A stretch of 64,000 nucleotides of DNA from contig CAMQGK010000038.1 in the NCBI GenBank assembly GCA_947000775.1, positions 930,001 to 994,000 of the forward strand. The letters are read 5' to 3'. The notes below the pieces were generated by a model. That model had not been told where the DNA came from and did not search any database. It worked only from the letters and a program-made list of their open reading frames with translations. This document shows, one piece after another, positions 34,325-45,140 of this stretch. This DNA is from Pterois miles. Taxonomy: Eukaryota > Chordata > Actinopteri > Perciformes > Scorpaenidae. The position numbers and the translations under genes are program-made. The stretch's first letter is position 1, and every line of letters begins with the position of its first letter.

Positions 34325-34440
34325 TTTTTGACCCACCCGTCCACCCTGACTTCCATAGGCTGACTTTGTCGCTCTTTATACTGTACTATACTGCACTCAC
34401 AATTACATAGGTTAAATACACATCGGTTCATGGGATACAA
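34325..34440 (+). mobile_element. Array-family dispersed element fragment (copy 6)
   Basis: TGACCCACCCGTCCACCCTG, ACTTCCATAGGCTGACTTTG, CTCTTTATACTG and ACAATTACATAGG parallel 9001-9090 (GACCCACCCATCCAAACTGA ... ACGGTTATGCGAATCACATA) and 15868-15945. Only the right-hand flank of the element is present, without array units. Confidence 0.5.
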
Positions 34441-35890
34441 ACAAATTACAGTGCATTAGTTTTCGTAGGTATAGCTCCGAACATTGAATGAGAACAGCCT
34501 GCATTATTAAAGCCTACTTCAAAAATATATGGACTCTCCGTAACTTATACAACCCAACACTTAACATTAAAAGCCAGCAAGCCGACCTCGTCTTGTTGTT
34601 ACATTATCTTGTTGTCCGTTTAGTGCTCTACTGTCTGAAAGGCCTGGTGGAGATTTCAGTTGCTTAATTGAGGTCCAATGTGCCGGCTTTTCATCACTGC
34701 TCTCATTCTGTCAGTATAGGAAACATTCAGATCTTGATGTTTACGATCTTTGCAACATCTGAAGCTATTCACAACTATCAAGGTTTTCCTTGTATAATAA
34801 ATACCTTATTTTAAGCATCAGCAGCCCAAGGGAATGCCTTTCATTAGCCCCAAGAGAAGTTTATCTTTCCCTCTCACAAGATGTTTTTGATCTTTGTATC
34901 TATCTTTCTCCCCCTATGTGAAAGGCTGGCCTTGATGAGGTTGAAATGATGGCTTATCCTCCTCCTTTCATCTTCTTTCACTGCAACATTTAAAAAACTT
35001 TTCTTAAACAAATTTTGTAGTTAAAGTTGACATGAATTGACCTAGCTCTGTCAAGTTGGTTTCATACTTTCTTCAATGTGAGATTCTAAGGAGTTATAAA
35101 AGCCATATTATGCACCACAGCATAAAAAAAGTTTTTAGGATTCATTATCTGTCCTCCCTTATAGATGTCCTGATGTCCTTGCTTACAGTTGAGCGATGGC
35201 TCAGAGAGGAGATCAACAAAGAAGAGCCAGAAAACATCTTTATGTATAATTCTTCTCCTCTTCAAAGTGAATAGGCAAAAGTATCTGACACATTTACCAC
35301 GAGCAAATCCTCAAACCAAGAGTCACGAGCATGTCAGAATCAGAAAACAGATGATTTCACAGCATGAAATCATCTACAGAAATACAGTATGATAGACCTA
35401 TTACAGTTTCAATTATTTCATCTTTTTTTGTCTTTTTAGTAAGACATTCTTAAACTCCAGTGAAGGCTGGTCCATAAGAGGTAGATCAAAATATAAAAAA
35501 AGAGTAATTTATTGAGAAAAACCATTACCAAATCTCAGTATCTTTTCTAAAATATTTTTTCTTTCTTCTTTGGAAAAAATCCATCATTCAAATTCGAGCA
35601 TTCAAAAGAAAACCTCCCTTAGCTTCATACCAATCATTGTTGGTCCACTGATGACATCTAATTGTCATCTTCAGTCTGAACATACTGTATGTTGTGATGA
35701 ACTGGCAGCAAAGTATCCGACAGCAGCATAATAGGAAATGAATTATGTGTAAATGCAACGTGAACTACTTTTAAACATATAATAAAAGTCCTTTTTATTT
35801 AGGTGTGTTTACTGAGCTGTAGCTAGCTACTAGTGTTAACTAATGGAACAGTTAGCTTGTTGTAGCAGCCCTGAAGAACCAGGTGCAGCA
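34441..35890. other. No gene recognised
   Basis: 34780-34990 is non-repetitive and might be conserved non-coding sequence (inference only). Open frames at 35056-35392 show no motif. Confidence 0.35.
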
Positions 35891-36049
35891 GTCTGTAAAC
35901 TGCCCATACAGCAGGTTGTTGTCCACACCGAGATCCAGAGCAGCATGTTGGACATCTGCTCGCCATCGTAGTCCTGCTGAGGGTCAGTCCACTGTGCTGC
36001 TCCGGATCCCGGTGTGGACAACAGCCTGCTGTATGGGCAGTTTACAGAC
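35891..36049. repeat. Long inverted repeat: 55-bp arms, 49-bp spacer
   Basis: The arm at 35891-35945 (starts GTCTGTAAACTGCCCATACA) is the reverse complement of 35995-36049 (ends GGGCAGTTTACAGAC) at 52 of 55 positions. The three differences are transitions. The spacer is 35946-35994. No transposon-like terminal motif or target duplication was seen just outside. A transcript across it in either direction would form a long hairpin. Confidence 0.92.
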
Positions 36050-36171
36050 ATGCTTCTAGTGACGCATTACACACACAAGGTTTATTCCTGCTCTGAGGTG
36101 GCCTGTTTTACTGCTTAGTTTTTAATTTTTCATTAGAAAGTAGAGATAAGTAACCTAGGCAACTAGTGTAG

Positions 36172-36245
36172 TAATAATAATAATAATAATAATAATGATT
36201 TATATAACACTTGACAAACTTCAGCACAAAGTTCTTTCCAGATTA
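36172..36245 (-). mobile_element. LINE-2-type 3' tail with (ATT)n end
   Basis: On the minus strand: AAAGAACTTTGTGCTGAAG, then AAGTGTTATATAAATCATTA, running into (ATT)n at 36172-36196. 'AAGCACTTTG ... TATATAAATAAA + trinucleotide' is the usual LINE-2 3' end; compare 46715-46800 on the plus strand. The LINE body is absent. Confidence 0.5.
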
Positions 36246-38534
36246 AAAAAAATTACAGAATAAAAATCTAAATTCCATGTGAGCTCCCCCATATGATAAA
36301 ATTAGCAAAATGAGGGCACATATAGCAAGCAGCTCCGAGCTCATACATAAAATGGAGGTGCAAGTGCAAAATACGAGAAACATATTGAAATAACATGACA
36401 CCGCTGTGGGTTGGTTTTCCTCCTGTCTTCCAGCCGCCACTGCTCAACTCATTGCCACCCAGCCCTACTTGGATGTCACAGGTGAAGTAATATGACACGT
36501 ACATCATATCTTGTGTGTGCACGTGAGCTTCTAAGAAATGGTGACGCTCGATAATTATAACACGTGCTGAAGGGCTCTTAATTACCCGTAAAGGTCTTAT
36601 AATGAAGTAAAGAACAAAAAAACACTGTAATGAGTGTTTCTTAAAGTGAAATTTCCCTTTCAAAGCTCAATGAGAACGTTAAGGCTGCAGGTCTGTCTCA
36701 GCACCCATCACCCTGCATTGCAGATGCTTAGCCACTGCAGCAGATGGACAGTGTCACATAGAATTTACCAGACAGGTCAAACACTTAAATGCTTGTGCTG
36801 CTGTGTTAGTGGATGTATTGGATACTTACACCTATGACCTTTGTGTTGTTGTGCTTGCGCTGAAGCGATGATTGTCATATCGTTTCAGGATGCCTTAGAT
36901 GAAACAGTAATTCTGCATTTTAAGCTGTTTTATTTAGTTTATCATGAAGCCTGGCGCTACTGTCCAATTCACAGGTGTTTCAGTGAAGTAACTACACTGC
37001 AGACTGAAGTCTCTACCTATAGTGACAAACTGACTCACATGACTGGGTCCAGTATGGGTCGAATGTGCATCGGCAGGTTCATGTTATATTCAGTGTGCTT
37101 GATGTATGAAATGGCTGTTTTGTCGCTGCGCTGCATTTTTATAAACTGCGCTAAACTGACCGCATCTCTCGTCCAGGTGCTGTCTCACTCCCTCTTCCTC
37201 TCATGGAATGTGACCAGTACTCTATAGCCAAGCCCGAGTCCTAGACAAGTCCAAGACTTCAAAAAATTGTACTACAGTGTTGCTAGTTTAGGCTTTTGCT
37301 AATCGTAGCCGCACAGCTGTGCTGCAGCAGTGGTTTCGCACAGAAAGCTAAACTATTAAAGAGATGGAGAGAAAATGATGCTTTCTCCGAGCTGCTGTCA
37401 TAGCCGTCAGCAGACAAGACTAAACTATTAGCAACATATTCTCTCCACCTCTGAAACGTGATGTTGTTCGATACAATTATTGATAAGTCTGCTTCCTCTT
37501 TTGGGTTGCTTTGCAGCGTAGGCAGAACAGGAACTTTTCCTGCAGGATGTTCTACCGTTGAATCGGGCTTTTACCTTCTGAAGGTGACGTGCACCCACAT
37601 CTGCATTTCTAGATCAGCCAGTAGGAACACTCTCCTTTGACCTGTGATTGGCCAACGTCTCCTGCCATGAGGAGGTGTAGAAGTCTAGTTTTCTGTCTAG
37701 TTTTCTTGAATTACAATGTGCTGAAAGGTTATTAAGGAATTTTTGCCCAATGACGTCAAAAATATACTGCCATCCCCAGCTTGAAAGGACCTTTACCTGG
37801 GGGACACAGGGCCCTTTAATATCATTTTGCAAGTGCTGCCACACCCTCTGCAATAGACTTACATGCCTTAATGTTTAATATGGCTTTTTATAGTAGTTAT
37901 GGTATATGACTATTCGTTAACATAAGGACTTTTGTTTCATGTTCCTTTGAAGGGAAGCAAATTAAAGGGATATAGAAAGCATGAGATTAAGGAATATAAA
38001 TCTAAAAGAGATCCATGACAAATCACTTAAATCTTCACTGTACAGTGCAGTGATGTTTCAGACTGGTTGTATGGGAACCCAATGGTGCTAATATACAGTA
38101 TTTGGCTAGCAAGCATAGCTATTGACAAATGGAAAAAGCAAGAAGCTTGCACCTTCCAAGCTACTGGTTTGTGTTTATCAAGACATATTATTGAGCCCAC
38201 TTTTTCACACAATGTGTTGAATTCATACATAGAAATGTCATGCCTTTCATTAGTTTCTCTCAGGCGCTGCTGAGTTTGCGTTTATGCACGCTAGAGAGTT
38301 GAGAAATTGTTGTTCGTTGAAAACTAAATACAGGTGTGACTACACCTAAAACTAACTGGGGACAGTTTGAGATATGATTGCCTGAACTCCATTCATCTAT
38401 GTTTACATACCTATGTAGCACAACATCTTTAAGCAAAATTGGTAACATTTTGCATCCCCATGGAGGCAGCTTTGGAAAGAGGTGAGATGTCCTGGGTGTG
38501 TTTCCTCTGTCCTTGCATCCTTGAGTCATTGTCT
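36246..38534. other. No gene recognised
   Basis: The 128-codon frame 36841-37227 and the 131-codon minus frame 36268-36663 have no recognisable domain, signal or repeat. 37230-37660 may include a dispersed repeat (GACCTGTGATTGGCCAACGT), but there is no partner here. Confidence 0.35.
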
Positions 38535-38790
38535 CTCTTTCCAACACTTTCTCACTCCCAACTTATCAAATATCACCGCTTGGTCAGTGCCCCTCAGCAT
38601 CAGAGTCCAACGCCCGGAGTATCCCTCTTGTGTTACTTTTGGACGGACCGGGGATGGCGTGTCAGTATACAGTACCCTCATTACATGCACAGTGTCCTTT
38701 CAAAATAAAATTCTTTGTTAGGGTCAGGAAATGGTTGTTACTGATGTTAACTTCACTAACAAGTGACTCACATGACTCACAGGACTCATG
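38535..38790 (+). mobile_element. Array-family dispersed element, left part (copy 7)
   Basis: AACACTTTCTCACTCCCAAC, CCGCTTGGTCAGTGCCCCTC, TTTTGGACGGACCGGGG, CATTACATGCACAGTGTCCT and TTCAAAATAAAATTC match copy 2 (14690-14945) in order. A decayed unit (TTAGGGTCAGGAAATGG) and ACTTCACTAACAAG follow. Confidence 0.55.
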
Positions 38791-39623
38791 GGATGAGCCT
38801 ATGTATATATGTAGTCTGATTGGTAGTGCTGGACTCACACTATTAATAATTAAATAGTTGAATAACGCCGCCGGTGGGTTTACACTAGAGTTAGCTGAAA
38901 ACCAGGTTCGTCATATATTGTTGCCACCGTTGGTTTCGATGCCAAAGGGCACTTACCAAATGGCAGTATTTAAAGAGCTGGTAGTGAGAACAGGTTGCTC
39001 ATTTACACATTTGTTTGTCACTTCTTGCCATCTATCTTTCTCTCTCATGGGTATTTGTGTTGCCATTTTTGGTTACGCTTCTGCGTTGGATTAAAAAAAA
39101 ATCACCTGTAAATGACGGAGGGCAATGCCTTGTCTTAAGAATGACACCAACGGCTGTAGCTTCACAGCGATAAACTGGTAGAGGTAAAGACAACGCTACA
39201 CCAGCGTGTGTTGACTGTGCCTAAATTGAATCTCCCTTGTGTGCCGCTATGCTGGGTATGGCGATCCTTTGTGCATTGCCACCTGTGACAGACAACCCAT
39301 TATCTGGAGGGTACAAGAGACTGTAAAATATATATATAGATATATATAAATAATATAGATATCTTTTTTTTTTAATGATAAAAGTAACAGAAAGTAGGGT
39401 ACCATACTGTCTGTTGAGTAACTACCTAAAATGCTGTAGGATTTTAAGTGGTATAAACTAAGATGTTTTTGAATTTCTAGACATATCATTGTCCTTTCAT
39501 CTCTCCTTTTACAGTAGCATCAAAAAGAAACAAGAATGCATGCATGAAATGTGAATGCACATGAATGTACGCCACGTAAGGTCTGTCTGCTAGAAGACAA
39601 GTCAAGTGGTGAGTTATGGAGTT

Positions 39624-39689
<66 letters not shown>

Positions 39690-41194
39690 TGTGTGTGTCT
39701 GTGTGTGTCTGTGTGTGTGTGTCTGTGTCGGTGTGTGTGTGTCACTGGTTGTGTGATGGATCAGTCTCGTTAAATTTTGATTGTACGCCTGCCTGGCGGG
39801 GACATGATCAGAGTGCAGATGTGCAACTTGTTATTATTGTGCTCAATGGCATTCAGGTTCATGTTTGTGTGTGCGTAAGAAGTATAACCCAGTCAGATGT
39901 TGACAGGATAACAGATGTGCGAACAACACTCACACACACACACACATGCACATGCACTTCAAAGGAAGTGAATGAATCATTCTGTATTTGCGACTTGACA
40001 AACACTGCTGGTTTATGAATAGAATAGTATACAGATACAGATATGTGTCCCAAAATGATCTGGTTTGGCCCCAGTGTGATGTGGCAAGAAAACAATATAC
40101 CTTCTAACCTTAAGACTACATTCAGCTGTGCAAAGCTTCCATGCACGTCTCCACCGTGAATTGGTGTACACATATTTGAGCTCTCGCTGCTTTTTATTTG
40201 ATGTGCACACTGACAGTTTGCTGTGTTGTGCTGTGCAAGGGTTTGTTCAGAATCCTAATATTCGCTTCCCCCCCTCCTCGCTGAGATGATGAAAACTAGG
40301 TGAGGGTTGATTGCATTCTTCATTGAGTGGGTTAATTTCTCAGGTTTATTATCTTCTGCTTTGAACTGGATCGTGTAATCCTTTTTTTTTTTTTTTAATC
40401 AGAACAAGACGGCGCAGAGAACTGTGCTAGCAAGGTGGCATAAAATTGTCAACTTCAATAATGTCAACTGTCAGAAAAATATTGTGTATTTGTCTGTAAC
40501 CAATGATGCTGAAAGTATACGCCGGGTCATCTGTGTGGATTTAAGACAGAATTAAATGAATGTAAGGACAAAAGCAGCAAGTTAAACAAATGGCAGACAA
40601 GTTTTTGTTGTAATTAATCAAGTATTGCAATCTAATGAGTAGAAATTGCTGAAGATGAGTGCAGCGTAAATTAAGGAACAACAAAATCTGTTTATTGTAA
40701 ATACAACAGAATTGTAATGAGTTGAAAATGGACGGTAGATTGCAAAGTATATTTCTTATAATGGAAGGATATGTGCAAGTTTGAGCTCTCAATCACCCAA
40801 CTTACTGTTTCCAGTGAGAAACACACAAATTACTGTATATTATACTATTAATAGATAAACTTAAGATTACTAAAGATTGCTTGTGGGTGCATTTAGCTTT
40901 TGAAATTATACTGACATATAGCTCATTAGCAACAGTTTGATGTGGCTTTATTTTGATTCTGGTTTATTAAAACTTGGGTCTTATTTTCATTACCGGTTAT
41001 TGGCGGATGAATTATTCACCATATGTAGATCGTAAATGAATCTCTGGAGCTGTGGGTTCCTGGTCAGCTGCAACAGCAGCAGAGAGAGTTGTTGATAAGA
41101 TGAGGACGGTGTGTTGGCATTGCTCCATTGTTGTAGTCGATGTTAACACATCAAACATGCTAACGCGCACTCAGCAGCATTACCCAGATGTGCT
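38791..41194. other. No gene; one long (GT)n array
   Basis: 39310-39380 is AT-rich, with TATATATAGATATATA. A short (CA)n (39929-39948) lies 186 bp after the (GT)n array. 40380-40396 is a T-run. Frames in 39629-40173 are products of the arrays. Confidence 0.4.
39627..39742. repeat. (GT)n microsatellite with TGTC variants
   Basis: Pure GT for about 60 bp, then regularly spaced C interruptions (GTGTGTGTCTGTGTGTGTCT), an internal 10-bp higher-order pattern. Confidence 0.96.
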
Positions 41195-41525
41195 GATCAC
41201 CGGAGAATGCAGTGGTAGTGACCTGTCAATCACAAGGTAGCCACGTCTTATAGCACACCCAGCTTTATGGTCTATTTGACTCTAAATGGCACCATAATTT
41301 ACTAAATGAACATCATGCTGTATTGAAGAAGACTTGTAACTAGTGATTGAGACCATAAACTCCTGTTCACAATCTTTACTGAGGTGATAAATCAAGTGAG
41401 AATTAGGCTCATCTTTTATACAATCAGACTTCTTGCAACCAGAGGTGTCGCCCCCTGCTGGCTATTAGAAATAATGCAAGTTTAAGGCACCTCCGCATTT
41501 GCTTCACTTCACAGCTTGTGGCGTT
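41195..41525 (+). mobile_element. Probable dispersed repeat
   Basis: GACCTGTCAATCACAAGGTA, TTTATGGTCTATTTGACTCT, CATCATGCTGTATTGAAGAA and GTGTCGCCCCCTGCTGGCTA occur in the order of a very common fish repeat as I remember it. No second copy in this window, so the identity is from memory only. Confidence 0.5.
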
Positions 41526-43254
41526 GCTCACTGGCAGTAAGGCATTATTACGGTAACACAATTACTGTTTTTCAGGAACAATTAATGTAAGGGATTACAG
41601 TTAAATTCAATAATGGCATTACATCTTTTAATCCCATTCTGTTACTCTGACTTTCGGGTCAGCTTGTTCGCTTTGTGGTATCTTCTAATCTGCCGACATT
41701 CAGGAATGAGCTGGTTTTGTCCAGAGTTGTGTGAACTTGTGGAGTCACCAGGGCTAACATTAAAGATACAGAGATTGTAATAATTAAAGGCAATGAGTTA
41801 TTGATTACAGTTTTCAAGCGGTTTGCCCAGCTCTGGTAACGGGGGATTATTACATTTTGCACTGAATTTCAGTTTTACATCCAAAATAAAGTGGTTTACA
41901 GCATTTATACCTTTATCATTTGAGTCTCTTGCTTCTTGCTTCATCAGGCCTCTTTTTAATGGTAGTGTTCCAATATCTCAGCAATTAATATTGGTGATTA
42001 CAGTGTTATGATAACCAATGGAAATGATGACCAAAACGTAATTATATAGAATATAATACCCAATTTTCCTTTAAACATGAGTTTGCACTCATAACTTAGT
42101 ACAACTATGTTGGAAATATTGCATTGGGCAAAGTGAAAAAAATATATTAATTAATTTGAGAAATATGCTCCTATGCTATGCATATGCTATGCTCCTACTT
42201 TCCCCAAATGCTATGTGATTTTACTGGATACACTGATGGATTTTTGTACAAAGCCCATGCCTTGGCACAAAGCTTTCATTAAATGTCATCAAACTTTATT
42301 GAATAGTCACACTATTATCGACCCTCTCCAATGCTGAGTATCAGAAGGGACGTAAAAGGGTAACAAAGAGCACATAATGATAAAAAAAAAAAAACAGCAT
42401 TTGGAGACCGGCTAAAACCAGAGTCAAAAAGTGCTGACCAGACAGGGGTTTGCTGGGCACAGGACATATGTCAGAGGGGATAAGGAGAAGAGAATGGAGT
42501 TAAGAGGTAGGAGCTCAGAGTAGATAAAACGGTGTGTTGCATCGATTAGGCTGTACAAAGTGCAGCACAGGAGAAGTGAAAGTCTTCAATTTATCTGCAA
42601 AATAAAAACGGGTGTCTTTTTCAGCGTAGTGTAATAACACAAATAATAATAATTTTTTTTAAACAGCCGCCTGACCGTCAAAATGAATTTTGTGAAACGT
42701 TAAAAAAATTTGAGGAAAGGTCAACAGAAAAATATTCACAGCGTAAAGAAAGCAGATCATTAAAGCTGAAGTATAGCGAGTGTTGGATAATCATAAAAAA
42801 CACAGACACAGCCCTTGTGCTTCCTCTAATGGACAACAGCAAAAAACAGCATCAAGAACATTTAAATGTCTTTGTGAAATGTCTTGCCAAGTCCCATCTG
42901 CATCAACAAGTAGTATTTTCAAGGGATTATTAGAAACATGGTCATGGGGCAAGGGTTAATATAGCTATTACTTAAAGCTTTTCATGATATGATCTCCTGA
43001 CAAATTACAGTAGTTACAGCTGAATATAATGTGTTGATGTGCTGCACCACCAGTATGCTTGTGTACTGTTTCGGTAACATTATTTCACTGTGAGGACAAA
43101 TTGTCTCTTGAACACTGTGGCTGCGTGGTGGCTAAACAACTGTTGCTTATTAGCTGTTGGTGAATACATTGATTTATAATGTGGGCCAGAATGGTTTTTA
43201 TTCAAGGGTTTAAGAGGGAGGGATTTATTTGTTGTTTGTGAATTTAATGTACTT
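41526..43254. other. No gene recognised
   Basis: 41540-41830 (GGTAACACAATTACTG, GGGATTACAGTTAAATTC, CCCAGCTCTGG) may be a decayed MITE. Nothing else is supportable. Confidence 0.35.
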
Positions 43255-44135
43255 TGTACATTATTAAGAGGAGAGGGAAGGACAGACAAGGAGAGGGAAG
43301 GCCAGACAAGGAGAGGGAAGGACAGACAAGGAGAGGGAAGGAAAAGGAGAGGGAAGGACAGACAAGGAGAGGAAAGGACAGACAAGGAGAGGTGAGGACA
43401 GACAAGGAGAGATGAGGGGACAGAAGAGATGAGGTGAGACAAGAGGACAGACGAGAGGAGCAAAGAGGAGAGGAAAGGTGATGGGAGGTAAGGATAAAAG
43501 AGAAGGAGACAAGGAGAAAGGAGAGGAGAGACGAGTGGAGACACAAGGAGGAGAGAGGAGACAAGGAGAGGTGAGGAGACATGAGCAGAGGAGAGGCGAT
43601 GGGAGACAAGGAGCAGAGAGGGGAGGGGAGACAAGGAGAGACATGGAGAGGAGACAGGAGGAGACCTGAGCAGAGGAGAGGAGATGGGAGACAAGAGGAG
43701 AGACGAGGGAGACAAAAGGAAAGGAGAGGAGAGACAAAGACAGACGAGGAGAAGGGGAGAGGGAGACAGGAGGAGACCTGAGCAGAGGAGAGGAGATGGG
43801 AGACAAGAGGAGAGACGAGGAGACAAAAGGAAAGGAGAGAGGAGAGACAAAGAGAGAGAGGTGAGGAGAAGGAGGAGACCTGAGCAGAGGAGAGGAGATG
43901 GGAGACAAGAGGAGAGACGAGGAGACAAAAGGAAAGGAGAGGGGAGACAACGAGAGACGAGGAGAGGAGACAGGAGGAGACCTGAGCAGAGGAGAGGAGA
44001 TGGGAGACAAGAGGAGAGACGAGGATACAAAAGGAAAGGAGAGGGGAGACAATGAGAGACGAGGAGAGGAGACAGGAGGAGACCTGAGCAGAGGAGAGGA
44101 GATGGGAGACGAGGAGAAACGAGAGGTGTAGAGAG
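43255..44135. repeat. Polypurine (GA-rich) minisatellite, about 880 bp
   Basis: The plus strand is almost only A and G. 43262-43410 is built from a 20-bp unit (GGACAGACAAGGAGAGGGAA). From about 43660 a higher-order unit marked by CCTGAGCAG recurs at 43665, 43777, 43879, 43981 and 44083 (steps 112, 102, 102, 102). The near-identity of the last three units implies recent amplification. Because 102 is a multiple of three, one antisense frame stays open for 362 codons; it is not a gene. Polypurine-polypyrimidine duplex of this length can adopt triplex (H-DNA). Confidence 0.95.
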
Positions 44136-44206
44136 AGTAGATGAGGAGAAGAGAACTTCTGGGATCATTTTAAGTGGTCATGGGCAAATTACAGTGGAGC
44201 CCCACT

Positions 44207-44207
<1 letters not shown>

Positions 44208-44252
<45 letters not shown>

Positions 44253-44260
44253 CCACACAC
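44208..44260. repeat. (CA)n microsatellite
   Basis: Pure to about 44245, then interrupted. It follows directly on the GA-rich minisatellite. Confidence 0.95.
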
Positions 44261-44456
44261 TCGCACAAACACATGCATGTGCACACAGTGAAAGACAGTT
44301 CCATCTGCAGTTTCTTGCAGCTCATTCCAACTTTGTAACAAGCAACCAGTCAGCTTGTCTTCTTCTGTGCCACAAATACAATTACACCAGAGCCCACCTC
44401 CCCCAACCCAACCTGGAAAATGTGCATTCAGCACAGTGGTGTATGACCTGTCTCAC

Positions 44457-44459
<3 letters not shown>

Positions 44460-44496
<37 letters not shown>
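44460..44496. repeat. (CA)n microsatellite
   Basis: About 18 uninterrupted CA units, in the same orientation as the array at 44208. Confidence 0.95.
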
Positions 44497-44500
<4 letters not shown>

Positions 44501-44639
44501 TATTAGCACATTTCCATAACCCTGTTTACTTGCTATGGTAATCTCCATACTTGTTTTTACATGCACTAGTATAGGAAGGTTAAACTTTTTCCTGCAGTAA
44601 AAGTAGTGCCTGAACACATCTCAGGGAGGACTTTTCTTG

Positions 44640-44886
44640 CATCCAAGTGGACGTTTGGCTCTAACGAGGCAAAAGGTCTGGAGGTTACCAAAAAATTTAG
44701 GACTCATCCTCAGGGCATTGTACGTATCCACATCAAATTTCATGGAAATACAGTGGTATTTTTAGAAACCTTGATACTGTGCGTTGAATCAGTGTGTCGG
44801 CAAGGGTTTAATTTTACCTTAAAGGAGAAGGATGCTGGGAGAAAGGTCAGGAGCTCACCTCCATCATAAGGAATAATCCTTCTGAG
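44640..44886 (+). mobile_element. Older dispersed repeat, left part (interrupted)
   Basis: Contains CTCATCCTCAGGGCATTGTA, AAATTTCATGGAAATACAG and a second unit start (GGTCAGGAGCTCACC, AAGGAATAATCCTTCTGAG). Same family as 2070-2273. It breaks at 44886 where a 135-bp element is inserted. Confidence 0.5.
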
Positions 44887-45021
44887 GTATTTTTTAAGGA
44901 TTATTTTTTTGGGCATGTTATGCCTTTATTTGACAGTGGAGAGAGACAGGAAATGTGGAGAAGGAGAGTAGGAGGCCAGCTGCTCAGGCGATGTGGTATG
45001 AACCCTAACCACTCGTTATCC
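44887..45021 (+). mobile_element. Short non-autonomous insertion with 9-bp target duplication
   Basis: CCTTCTGAG occurs at 44878-44886 and again at 45022-45030, flanking a 135-bp insert that begins GTATTTTTTAAGGATTATTT and contains GGCATGTTATGCCTTTATTT, GACAGTGGAGAGAGACAGGA and, near its end, GAACCCTAACCACT. The body resembles a familiar fish repeat ending in 'ctaaccactgagccac'. Whether it is a SINE (variable target duplications) or a hAT MITE (8 bp) is open; the last G could be chance. Confidence 0.7.
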
Positions 45022-45140
45022 CCTTCTGAGACTTACAGCATGTATATGTTAGTCACATTAAAGGGAAATCTGGCCAGTAGTTGTCAAGATAAGAATCTTG
45101 TACTGGACCAAGTTTTGGATGGACAGGCCAGCATAATAAT
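45022..45140 (+). mobile_element. Older dispersed repeat, right part
   Basis: Resumes after the 135-bp insertion: CTTACAGCATGTATATG, AATCTGGCCAGTAGTTGTCA, ACTGGACCAAGTTTTGGATG, GACAGGCCAGCA. It parallels CATCCAGTAGTTGTTCAGAT and its continuation at 2250-3030. Confidence 0.5.

Noticed and set aside
36841..37227. 128-codon open frame
   Set aside because: No recognisable domain, no splice or promoter context and no repeat partner. A frame of this length is expected by chance in 64 kb.
43080..44168. 362-codon minus-strand open frame (with overlapping 262- and 121-codon frames and plus-strand Arg/Glu-rich frames)
   Set aside because: They are translations of the GA-rich minisatellite, whose 102-bp unit is a multiple of three and contains almost no stop codons. 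The composition is only Leu/Ser/Pro or Arg/Glu/Gly.
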